Part shown: piece after piece, positions 1 to 5,926 of the stretch
Layout: each line of letters begins with the position of its first letter
How positions within the stretch are numbered: position 1 is the first letter of the stretch
DNA from: CAYVAP01 sp964521065
Lineage (GTDB): Bacteria > Bacteroidota > Bacteroidia > J057
Length of the DNA: 11,430 nucleotides
Reading direction: 5' to 3'
Assembly: GCA_964521065.1 (NCBI GenBank)
Contig: CAZFPQ010000233.1
Span: forward strand, 1 to 11,430
The notes under the pieces: model-generated
Told to the model about the DNA's origin: nothing
Database searches by the model: none
Seen by the model: the letters and a program-made list of their open reading frames with translations, nothing else
Translations under genes and position numbers: made by a program

Positions 1-566
1 CCCCCTCCGACAAAAGAGGCATTTCCAATATTTGCCAAATCCCATTGGGTACCGGACACATTCCCAGCCCTAAAAGCCGCCATTTGGGGTATCCACATCA
101 TGCGTGCACCCGCTCCGCTGTCAGGGATGGGGCCGCTATAATTGCTGGTATAATTACCTGCCGACAGTAGCCCCCCCGCACTCAGCTGAAAGGTCTCTGT
201 TCCGGCTACATCAAAGCGAAGAATGTCGTCATCTGGACTTGCTTCTAGCTCTATACGGGTATCGGCATCGGCATCGCTCAGCCCAGACAAGGCTTCGCTT
301 AGCAGTTCCGTCCAGGAAGCATTGCGATAAAACCAAAAGCTATGGCTATCGGTATCGTACACGAGCAGGCCTTCGGCAGGGCTGCTGATGCTGACTCGCT
401 GGGTACTGCTCATACGCGGTATCAGCATGCCCTTGGTGGTAGAGGCGACATCCAATGCGGCACTTTCGTCAGGATTGTTGCCTGATGCATTGATCCCTAT
501 GGACTGAGCCAGGAGTTGACTACTCAGGCAGAGCAGCGCGGTAAGGAGGAAGATGTGAGGTTTCAT
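1..566 (-). CDS. Secreted surface/tail-fiber-like protein, N-terminal part (runs off left edge)
   Basis: The reading frame is open from an ATG at 566 to the window edge, giving 188 visible residues. Residues 1-20 form a signal peptide (MKPHIFLLTALLCLSSQLLA) with cleavage expected before QSIGIN. Then come motifs common in secreted Bacteroidota proteins: GMLIPRM (46-52), GLLVYDTDSHSFWFY (66-80), SDADADTRIELEASPDDD (97-114) and AAFRAGNVSGTQWDLANIGN (163-182). In proteins with this start, that last segment usually leads into YadA-like head repeats and often a C-terminal intramolecular chaperone or tail-fiber domain. That part would lie beyond the window and is inference. No Shine-Dalgarno sequence is present; the A-rich bases before the ATG are typical of the phylum. 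The likely role is a cell-surface or secreted structural/adhesive protein; function is unproven. A structured element (599-658) lies in its leader region. Confidence 0.8.
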   Translation of the reverse strand, partial: MKPHIFLLTALLCLSSQLLAQSIGINASGNNPDESAALDVASTTKGMLIPRMSSTQRVSISSPAEGLLVYDTDSHSFWFYRNASWTELLSEALSGLSDADADTRIELEASPDDDILRFDVAGTETFQLSAGGLLSAGNYTSNYSGPIPDSGAGARMMWIPQMAAFRAGNVSGTQWDLANIGNASFVGG

Positions 567-598
567 TTGGTTTTTTTGATGATGGGTGAGAGAAAAAG

Positions 599-658
599 GT
601 TCCCTGCCCTTCCGCAGCAAGGCTGCGGGGGATATGCTCGGTATCCAGGCGAGGGAAC
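599..658 (-). other. Predicted three-way-junction structured element in leader of the surface protein gene
   Basis: Three nested inverted repeats fill these 60 bases. The outer stem pairs 599-605 with 652-658 (GTTCCCT/AGGGAAC) and continues as 606-608 with 648-650, with G651 bulged. Inside it are one hairpin of 612-618 with 622-628 (CCGCAGC/GCTGCGG, 3-nt loop) and one of 630-634 with 642-646 (GGATA/TATCC, 7-nt loop). On the minus strand the outer stem is followed by CTTTTT and then, about 27 bases on, by the ATG at 566. It could be a leader attenuator, a terminator or a mobile-repeat remnant. It matches no riboswitch consensus I can recognise. Confidence 0.35.
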
Positions 659-735
659 GGCATCGAGCCACTCAATTCGGATGAGAAAGGAAAAGGTGAG
701 GGATGGCTGAGTGGCGATAGAGCCTGTGAAAAATC

Positions 736-770
736 GGGGGACTGCTGGGGTTCAGGCAATGGTGTCCCCC
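736..770 (-). terminator. Rho-independent-like terminator downstream of the duplicated-domain secreted protein
   Basis: Arms GGGGGAC (736-742) and GTCCCCC (764-770) pair perfectly around a 21-base loop, which contains a further TGC/GCA pairing. Read on the minus strand, the second arm is followed by GATTTTTC, a short U-tract. It lies about 160 bases past the stop codon of the gene at 928-1749 and before the surface protein gene, so it would separate the two transcription units. Confidence 0.5.
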
Positions 771-792
771 TTCTGCTTACTCGTGTGTAATC

Positions 793-920
793 AGTACTTG
801 GACAGAAGAACTTGGGGTATGAGGTATGGGCTACGGCCTACGGAGCTAGACTTATTAGAATGAATAATTGCCACCACCTCCCCCATATTCCCGGACCCCG
901 ATTACCGTTTTTCCTCTGTC
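793..920. repeat. Dispersed imperfect-palindrome repeat, copy A
   Basis: The left end (793-821, beginning AGTACTTGGACAGAAGAA) matches the left end of the copy at 8618-8731 at 25 of 29 positions. The right end (886-920) matches at 31 of 35, including an identical 19-base core ACCCCGATTACCGTTTTTC. The two ends are inverted relative to each other: GACAGAAGAA (801-810) pairs with TTCCTCTGTC (911-920) except for one position. The inner stem is weaker than in the other copy and the centre has diverged. The element ends 7 bases from the stop codon of the gene at 928-1749. No coding potential is seen. Confidence 0.7.
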
Positions 921-927
921 CTCCTAC

Positions 928-1749
928 TTAGTTTAGGTAGTCCACAAGTTTGCGGGTCTCGGTGCGGTAGAGTTGGGTAAAGGGGCGCATTTCTTCTTGC
1001 ATGCTTTCGAGGGACGTATCGGGGTGCACCTTAGGCCAGTTGGCATAGTAGGCGTGCCTACCTTGTTGGATCTGTGTCCATTGGTCAAAGAAGTAGGTAA
1101 CCCCAGCCTGATAGGGCAGGCCTTGGCCCCGAGGCATGCTGACCCGAGAGGCAGACCAGCCAGCTAGCTGGCCTTGTTCAATGGAGAGGTTTTGAACGGG
1201 CCCTATTTGCTCCCGGATATTTGTCAGCCAGGGGTTCAAACCTCTCGGCAGGATGTTGACCAGGAATTCTACCTGAAAGGGGGAGGGAACTTCAGGCTCG
1301 GACTCGGACAGCATCAGTTCCCGGATTTCGGACTTGACGCGGGTGCGGTACTGAGTGGTACGCTGAACCATTTCCTGATCTTCTCGAGAGAGGGTAGCCA
1401 TGGCTGCTTGAGGGTTCAAGTCTTCCCTCATGATGGCCTCCCAACTGTCATAAGTGGTAAGGGTGACAAAGTCATACTCCGCCTCTGCCCCTACCGGAAA
1501 CAGTACTTCGTACAGTTCCCAACGGATGATGTTGCCGGTGGCCTTGCGTTGTTCATGTAGCTTCTTCCAGATCTGCTCGCAGGCGAGGTAGTTGCCTCTT
1601 TCTCCTGGCAGGACCTTCATATAATCATAGACGACATAACGGGATTCCTGTGCCGATACATGGCCCAATAGGAGGGTGAGCGCCAGCAGCCCGCTGGCGA
1701 GAAAGCGTAAATAATACATCTGATTTAAGGTATTGAGTGAAACGATCAT
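928..1749 (-). CDS. Secreted protein of unknown function with two tandem related alpha/beta domains
   Basis: I do not recognise this family by name. The 273-residue product has a signal peptide. The ATG at codon 11 (position 1719) gives a more classical one (MYYLRFLASGLLALTLLLGHVSA, 11-33), so the true start may be 1719 rather than 1749; neither has a Shine-Dalgarno sequence. The mature part looks duplicated. Residues 38-145 and 158-273 share a pattern of LPG or LPRG near the start, then G-x3-W-x(5-6)-V-x2-P-x-G, then Y-x2-(V/G)VT-x-(T/F)-x-x-(S/Q)W, and end in TQYRT or TQLYRT followed by a basic amphipathic stretch. Each half could be a ferredoxin-like dimeric alpha/beta-barrel domain, but that fold call is inference. 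It is probably periplasmic or exported. It lies downstream of the hybrid sensor gene in the same direction, with a 13-bp direct repeat in its upstream region and a hairpin terminator after it, suggesting a single-gene unit possibly controlled by that sensor. Confidence 0.8.
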   Translation of the reverse strand: MIVSLNTLNQMYYLRFLASGLLALTLLLGHVSAQESRYVVYDYMKVLPGERGNYLACEQIWKKLHEQRKATGNIIRWELYEVLFPVGAEAEYDFVTLTTYDSWEAIMREDLNPQAAMATLSREDQEMVQRTTQYRTRVKSEIRELMLSESEPEVPSPFQVEFLVNILPRGLNPWLTNIREQIGPVQNLSIEQGQLAGWSASRVSMPRGQGLPYQAGVTYFFDQWTQIQQGRHAYYANWPKVHPDTSLESMQEEMRPFTQLYRTETRKLVDYLN

Positions 1750-1806
1750 CGGAGCATGCCTGCTTCGACGTCCTCAATATGGCAGATGGCAGAAAAAGGG
1801 GGCTGG

Positions 1807-1840
1807 ACTGAGATTGCATTGTATAGCACTCAGATTGCAT
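1807..1840 (-). promoter_or_regulatory. Tandem 13-bp direct repeat with 21-bp period (candidate AraC-type operator)
   Basis: ACTGAGATTGCAT (1807-1819) and ACTCAGATTGCAT (1828-1840) match at 12 of 13 positions and start exactly 21 bases apart, two helical turns. On the minus strand the unit reads ATGCAATCTSAGT. It lies 58-91 bases upstream of the start of the gene at 928-1749 and downstream of the hybrid sensor with an AraC-type DNA-binding domain. AraC-family proteins commonly bind direct repeats with this geometry. The assignment is inference. Confidence 0.45.
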
Positions 1841-1894
1841 GTGGGGTTAAGGCATTGTTTATCAGTGTTTTAGGGGTGGGTATAAAACGGGAAA

Positions 1895-1939
1895 TACCCC
1901 GCAGGTGCGCGCTATATTCCTTGGCATACCTGCGGGGTA
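1895..1939 (-). terminator. Hairpin terminator after the TPR hybrid sensor gene
   Basis: Perfect 12-base arms TACCCCGCAGGT (1895-1906) and ACCTGCGGGGTA (1928-1939) flank a 21-base loop. The hairpin begins 41 bases past the sensor's stop codon. On the minus strand the stem is followed by TTTCCCGTTTTA, a broken T-rich tract, so termination is plausible but not textbook. It also separates the sensor from the candidate operator at 1807-1840. Confidence 0.5.
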
Positions 1940-1980
1940 GGGGTGAAATTCTCACATATCAGAATAAGATGTCGCACCTA

Positions 1981-4900
1981 TCAGGCACGCACTTCACTGG
2001 GTTTGAGAGAAAATTCTTTTTGAAACACCCGTGAGAAATAGTTGGGATCACTGAAGCCGACGGTGTAAGCGATTTGAGCGACGGTAAGTTGGGTGGTTTG
2101 AAGCAAGGCCTTGGCGCGTTGAAGTCGAGCGGTGCGGATGAATAAGGTCGGCGTTTGGCCGGTCAGGGCCTTGATCTTGCGATAGGTCTGGGTATGCCCC
2201 AAATGGACGACCTCGCAGAGGTCGTGAACATTGAGTTCCGAGTTTTCTAGGTGTGCTTCTACGTAGTCTCGCAACTTTTGGAGAAACAGTTCATCTAAGG
2301 TAGCTGCCTTCGCTGGCGATTCGTTTGTTGTTTCTTCTGCGGCAGGCAGCTCTCGGTAATAAGCTTGCAGTCTTTGGCGATTTTCCAGGATTTTTTCGAT
2401 GCGGACCAGCAGTTCTTCTCGATCAAAAGGCTTGGTGAGATAGGCATCTGCGCCATGCTTTAGGCCTGATAGCTTGTCGGATTGCGTGGCCTTGGCGGTG
2501 AGCATGATGATGGGAATGTGGCTGGTGCGCGCATCGGTTTTGAGGGTTTGGGTGGCTTCGAAGCCATTCATCCCTGGCATCATCACATCACAGATGATCA
2601 AATCGGGAATACGCTCTTGTGCCAGTTGTACCCCACTCAGGCCATCCGTCGCGGTGAGCAATTGATAGTCCTGCCCAAGGATTGCCCCCAGATAAGTCGT
2701 GACGTCGGGATTATCTTCTATGATCAGTACCTGTGGCTTATCGGGATTTTCGAGGACGAGTGTTTCGGCAGCTTCTACCGTTGCCACTCTCGCGGGGATC
2801 TCCAGTGGCGGGGCTTCCGCAAATGCCTTGGGCGTCTCGATACCCTGTTGAATGGGCAACCAAAAGGAGAAGTTGCTTCCCTTACCTAAAGCACTTTGAA
2901 CCTCAATTTGCCCGTCCATGCGCTCAACCAAGGCTTTGACCAGCGAAAGGCCTACCCCTGAGCTTCCTTCTTGTGCAACTGCACTTCCCTGATAGAAGCG
3001 ATCAAAAATATGTGGCAATTCTTCTACAGGAATGCCGGGGCCCGTATCCCGAATCTGAAAATTGAGGCGATTAGCTTGGGCTTCTTCGGTTTGGACTTCT
3101 GAAATATCCAGGACGACTTCTCCTCCCGGCTGAGTGAATTTCAAGGCATTGCCAAGTAGGTTGTAGAAGATGTCCTGAATTCTTTCTGGATCATAATCCA
3201 TGACGAGGGTTGAGAGATCGGTTTCTACGCGCAGGTTAATGCCTCGCTCATCAGCCAGCGAGCGAAATGACTCGGTAACATATCGCAAGTAGGCGATGAT
3301 GTCTCCCTGAACCAGGTTCATGGACAGGGTATGGGATTCCAGGCGTGCGAGGTCGAGCAGCTGATTGATGAGACGGAGCAGTCGATGCCCATTGCGTCGA
3401 ATCAGGCTACCTGTCTGAGTAAATTCATCTGGTAACTGGTTGGCCATGCCCAAAATGACGGTTAGCGGCGTACGGAATTCGTGGGAGATGTTGGTAAAGA
3501 AGGTTGACTTCATTTCGTCTATTTGCCTCAACTCCTCCTGCCGCTCCCGCTCCCGCTCAGTTTTAAGGGCCTCTTCTCGCAGGCGAATCCGTTGTCTGCT
3601 GCGAAGAAATAAGAATGTAGCCAAGGCAATCCCCAAAATTCCCAAGACAATATAGTTGCGCGTGGCGAGCCGCTGTTGGTAGGCCAGTTCGGTGTCATAA
3701 GCCTGCTGGGCAAAAGCCAGGCTATCGGTGAATTGCTGCCGATCGAAGTCGAACTGCATTTCGGTTGCCGTGAGCTTTTTAATGTTTTCTTCATTGAAGA
3801 GGGAATCTCGAATGGCGATGTGCTGCTGATAGGCTTCGTAGGCTTTGGCGGGTTGATTTAAGCCGTCGTAGGCCCGCCTTATCAAACTAAGCGCTTCACC
3901 TTGGAGCAAGGGATTACCGGCAAGCTTGAGCATGGTGAGCACCTGTTGGCCCTTTTCCAGTGCGCCCTTGTAGTTTCCTTGGATAAGCTCGATTTCAGCC
4001 AAAGAATAAATGATTCCCATCTCTCCAGGGAGATAGCCCATTTCCTGCGTCAGTTTTCGGGTGTCTTGAAGGGTGGTTCGGGCTTCTTCATATCTGCCTA
4101 GTGCGATTAATGCCTTTCCTACTTGTGCGCTTGCATTCGCGTAAGCAGTCTGATAGTTAAGCTCTTGAAGTAAGGGGAGGCTACGCTCGTACTTGTGTAG
4201 TGCTTCCTCCGGATTGCCCTTGGATAGCAGGACATTTCCGATCCGGGCCAGGGAAGTGGCTATTCCCTGTTTAAAATCGATTAACTCATTTAGCTCGAGG
4301 GCGCGCTCATAGTATTGCAGGGACTTGTCATAATCTTTTTGAAGGAAGTAGTTTCTCCCGAGGTTAGCGATGAGCATATTGGCCATCATGGTATCCTCAG
4401 CCTGCAGGGCAATGGTAAGACCCGTTTCGTGGGCCTCTAAGGCAGCTAGGTAGTTGGACTGGCTTATGTAGGCATTACCTGCTAGGTTCCAGCTAATGAT
4501 CACTCCTTGTACATTGCCTTCTTGCTGAAATAGGTTTCGAGCCTCAGGGATCAGGGGGAGAGCATCCTCGGGTTTGGCCTGATCCAAATATGCCACAATG
4601 AGATCTACATATAGTTTGGGAGGAAAGGGGTAATTAGGCAAGGCTTGGTATAAGGAAACGGCGGAATCTAGCATTTTTTCCGCTGCGGGAAGGTCATAGA
4701 AGAGGCTATGCATTTGGCCTATGGTGTAGACGCTTCTTGCGATGCCAAGCGGCCAATTCAGCTCTCTTGCGAGGGCAGCCGCATCCTGAGCAACTTGCAT
4801 GCCCTCCTGAAGATCAGTAGCCCACAGACTCGTCGCCAGGCGGTTCATATTCCAAACCTGTAGGGTGTCCTCTTTTCCATTGGCGATCTCCTGACGCAGA

Positions 4901-4989
4901 GAGTCGAGATAGGGAGAGGTAGGAGCAGCTACTTGGCTAAAAGCGCTATGGCACATAGCATAGAAGAGAAGGACTAGTAAGGGCCTCAT
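1981..4989 (-). CDS. Hybrid two-component system protein: TPR sensor, histidine kinase, receiver, AraC-type regulator
   Basis: This 1002-residue protein carries a whole two-component pathway in one chain. Residues 1-19 are a signal peptide (MRPLLVLLFYAMCHSAFSQ). About eight tetratricopeptide repeats (roughly 35-400) form the periplasmic sensor. A membrane segment (446-463) leads into a charged helical linker. The HisKA domain has phospho-acceptor His503 in SHEFRTPL. The ATPase domain shows Asn614 (N box, NALKF), Asp648 (DTGPGIP) and a GVGLSLVKALVERM G2 region. The receiver (about 754-868) has the acidic pair Glu758/Asp759, phospho-acceptor Asp801 (ICDVMMPGMNG) and Lys853 (TKPF). The last 105 residues are an AraC-type double helix-turn-helix (VAQIAYTVGFSDPNYFSRVF). 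All catalytic positions are intact, so it should be functional. The ligand is unknown. Such proteins in Bacteroidota often control polysaccharide-use loci, but no SusC/SusD pair is visible here; the nearest candidate target is the downstream gene at 928-1749. Confidence 0.95.
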   Translation of the reverse strand: MRPLLVLLFYAMCHSAFSQVAAPTSPYLDSLRQEIANGKEDTLQVWNMNRLATSLWATDLQEGMQVAQDAAALARELNWPLGIARSVYTIGQMHSLFYDLPAAEKMLDSAVSLYQALPNYPFPPKLYVDLIVAYLDQAKPEDALPLIPEARNLFQQEGNVQGVIISWNLAGNAYISQSNYLAALEAHETGLTIALQAEDTMMANMLIANLGRNYFLQKDYDKSLQYYERALELNELIDFKQGIATSLARIGNVLLSKGNPEEALHKYERSLPLLQELNYQTAYANASAQVGKALIALGRYEEARTTLQDTRKLTQEMGYLPGEMGIIYSLAEIELIQGNYKGALEKGQQVLTMLKLAGNPLLQGEALSLIRRAYDGLNQPAKAYEAYQQHIAIRDSLFNEENIKKLTATEMQFDFDRQQFTDSLAFAQQAYDTELAYQQRLATRNYIVLGILGIALATFLFLRSRQRIRLREEALKTERERERQEELRQIDEMKSTFFTNISHEFRTPLTVILGMANQLPDEFTQTGSLIRRNGHRLLRLINQLLDLARLESHTLSMNLVQGDIIAYLRYVTESFRSLADERGINLRVETDLSTLVMDYDPERIQDIFYNLLGNALKFTQPGGEVVLDISEVQTEEAQANRLNFQIRDTGPGIPVEELPHIFDRFYQGSAVAQEGSSGVGLSLVKALVERMDGQIEVQSALGKGSNFSFWLPIQQGIETPKAFAEAPPLEIPARVATVEAAETLVLENPDKPQVLIIEDNPDVTTYLGAILGQDYQLLTATDGLSGVQLAQERIPDLIICDVMMPGMNGFEATQTLKTDARTSHIPIIMLTAKATQSDKLSGLKHGADAYLTKPFDREELLVRIEKILENRQRLQAYYRELPAAEETTNESPAKAATLDELFLQKLRDYVEAHLENSELNVHDLCEVVHLGHTQTYRKIKALTGQTPTLFIRTARLQRAKALLQTTQLTVAQIAYTVGFSDPNYFSRVFQKEFSLKPSEVRA

Positions 4990-5008
4990 CTTGACAATTG
5001 GTTAGGGG

Positions 5009-5025
5009 TTCTGAAATTTTCAGAA
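5009..5025. promoter_or_regulatory. Perfect palindrome in the 5' leader of the TPR hybrid sensor gene
   Basis: TTCTGAAA (5009-5016), a central T and TTTCAGAA (5018-5025) form a perfect 8+1+8 inverted repeat, 20 bases upstream of the ATG at 4989. A second overlapping inverted pair, GAATAT (5023-5028) and ATATTC (5034-5039), adjoins it. The position relative to the candidate promoter suggests an operator, but the binding protein is unknown. Confidence 0.4.
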
Positions 5026-5028
5026 TAT

Positions 5029-5058
5029 AGTAAATATTCCTTACCACCTTAGGTACAA
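5029..5058 (-). promoter_or_regulatory. Candidate Bacteroidota-type promoter for the TPR hybrid sensor gene
   Basis: On the minus strand TTG (5058-5056) is separated by exactly 19 bases from TATTTACT (5036-5029). The phylum's consensus is TTG, 19 bases, TAnnTTTG; here the -7 element matches only in part. Transcription would begin near 5022 and give a leader of about 33 bases containing the palindrome at 5009-5025. Confidence 0.25.
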
Positions 5059-5117
5059 TTCAACAGGTAGGGACAAACCAATAGCTTCTTGGAGTTCCTA
5101 TGGCAAAGTGCAGAGTT

Positions 5118-5217
5118 NNNNNNNNNNNNNNNNNNNNNNNNNNNNNNNNNNNNNNNNNNNNNNNNNNNNNNNNNNNNNNNNNNNNNNNNNNNNNNNNNNN
5201 NNNNNNNNNNNNNNNNN
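5118..5217. other. Assembly gap (100 Ns)
   Basis: Exactly 100 undetermined bases, the conventional filler for a scaffold gap of unknown size. Reading frames crossing it are artefacts. The flanking bases (5059-5117 and 5218-5390) show no supportable gene, though either side could hold the edge of one hidden in the gap. The true distance between the hybrid sensor and the PadR operon is unknown. Confidence 0.95.
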
Positions 5218-5397
5218 GGCAATATGACCTGAATAGATGGAGATACTCAGGAATCAATGGCAGGGGGGCTGTCTCATTTGCGTTGCATGGCTTTCCAAGC
5301 AGTAGGCCTTGGCTAGGCCTCTCATCAACCTGTAATTGAATTTCCTCCAGGGTTCAAAGCAGGCAAATCGACATTTGGCAAGTTTGCCGCATCTATT

Positions 5398-5416
5398 ATT
5401 CCTACAAAATAGAAAT
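5398..5416 (+). promoter_or_regulatory. Second, weaker PadR-operator-like palindrome
   Basis: ATTCCTA (5398-5404) and TAGAAAT (5410-5416) pair at 6 of 7 positions around a 5-base centre. The segment TTCCTACA (5399-5406) is identical to 5441-5448 in the stronger palindrome, and the offset is 42 bases, four helical turns. It may be an auxiliary site for the PadR protein encoded downstream. Confidence 0.35.
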
Positions 5417-5435
5417 TTAGTAATGGTCATGTGTT

Positions 5436-5461
5436 TATTTTTCCTACATTTAGGAAAAATA
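5436..5461 (+). promoter_or_regulatory. Strong palindrome before the PadR gene (probable autoregulatory operator)
   Basis: Perfect 11-base arms TATTTTTCCTA (5436-5446) and TAGGAAAAATA (5451-5461) surround CATT, ending 9 bases before the PadR start codon at 5471. PadR-family repressors usually bind palindromes overlapping their own promoters. The position, so close to the start codon, suits direct repression of the PadR-permease operon. No Shine-Dalgarno sequence is present between it and the ATG. Confidence 0.55.
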
Positions 5462-5470
5462 CTTTTGTGC

Positions 5471-5797
5471 ATGAAAGGCAATCACCTGGGAGAGTTTGAA
5501 GAGATCGTGCTCTTGACCGTCGCAATTTTATTTGATGAGGCTTATGGGGTGGCTGTTCGCGAAGAGATTCAGCGTCGCATGGAAAGGAAGGTGAGTCTAG
5601 GTGCCATGCATGCAACCCTGGTACGGCTGGAAGAAAAAGGCTTTTTACGGTCTCGCCTGGGAGATTCGACGGCAAAGCGGGGGGGCAAACGCAAGCGTTA
5701 TTTTCAGGTCACCCGTGCGGGACAAGAAGCCTTAACCGATACGCGAAAGGTACGCGAAAGCCTGTGGGGAGATGTGCCTGGAGCAGCGTTTGGCTAG
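5471..5797 (+). CDS. PadR-family transcriptional regulator
   Basis: This 108-residue protein is a winged helix-turn-helix repressor of the small PadR type, which lacks a long C-terminal dimerisation domain. The N-terminus (MKGNHLGEFEEIVLLTVAIL) forms the first helix, and residues 22-60 (DEAYGVAVREEI through MHATLVRLEEKGFL) hold the HTH. The wing follows with the hallmark basic strand KRGGKRKRYFQVTRAG (69-84). The start at 5471 was chosen because the in-frame ATGs upstream (5336, 5423, 5429) would encode a hydrophobic stretch read through the palindrome and match nothing in the family. The permease gene follows closely in the same direction, and this pair is recurrent in Bacteroidota. The protein probably represses the operon until an unknown ligand binds. 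Confidence 0.93.
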   Translation: MKGNHLGEFEEIVLLTVAILFDEAYGVAVREEIQRRMERKVSLGAMHATLVRLEEKGFLRSRLGDSTAKRGGKRKRYFQVTRAGQEALTDTRKVRESLWGDVPGAAFG

Positions 5798-5926
5798 GGG
5801 AATCAAAGGATGTCTCGCCTTTTGCCGCGTTTCCTTAGCTCACCTACCGTTTGTTCTCCTTTCCGTCTGATTGTTTATCAGGGGAAATCCACCGGTCATC
5901 AGTCTTTTGTACCCTACACTCCACTC

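Noticed and set aside
257..275. Short tandem repeat of ATCGGC-like units
   Set aside because: It encodes the DADAD part of the SDADADTRIE motif typical of this protein class, so it reflects protein sequence rather than a contingency repeat.
599..658. Hammerhead or purine-riboswitch-like three-way junction
   Set aside because: The hammerhead core CUGAUGA/GAAA is absent, and there are no paired 7-nt loops or conserved junction bases of the purine aptamer.
793..920. CRISPR-like or phage attachment-site interpretation of the palindromic repeat
   Set aside because: There is one copy per locus with no regular spacers, no cas or integrase gene nearby and no tRNA end.
1174..1560. A 128-codon plus-strand frame opposite the duplicated-domain protein
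   Set aside because: The minus-strand product has a signal peptide and a duplicated domain pattern. The plus-strand product has neither signal nor motif.
2474..4101. Several plus-strand reading frames of 60-135 codons inside the hybrid sensor gene
   Set aside because: They are antisense shadows of a gene with intact, recognisable domains and have no family features of their own.
5304..5320. AGGCCT repeated twice around TTGGC-type sequence
   Set aside because: Six-base self-complementary words this close together are expected by chance. There is no link to a promoter or gene end.
5060..5339. Reading frames on both strands running through the N gap
   Set aside because: They exist only because Ns contain no stop codons. 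The real bases on either side show no coding character.
5377..5388. Small palindrome GGCAA-GT-TTGCC upstream of the PadR gene
   Set aside because: The arms are only 5 bases long and unlike the stronger palindromes nearby, so this is weak evidence for a site.
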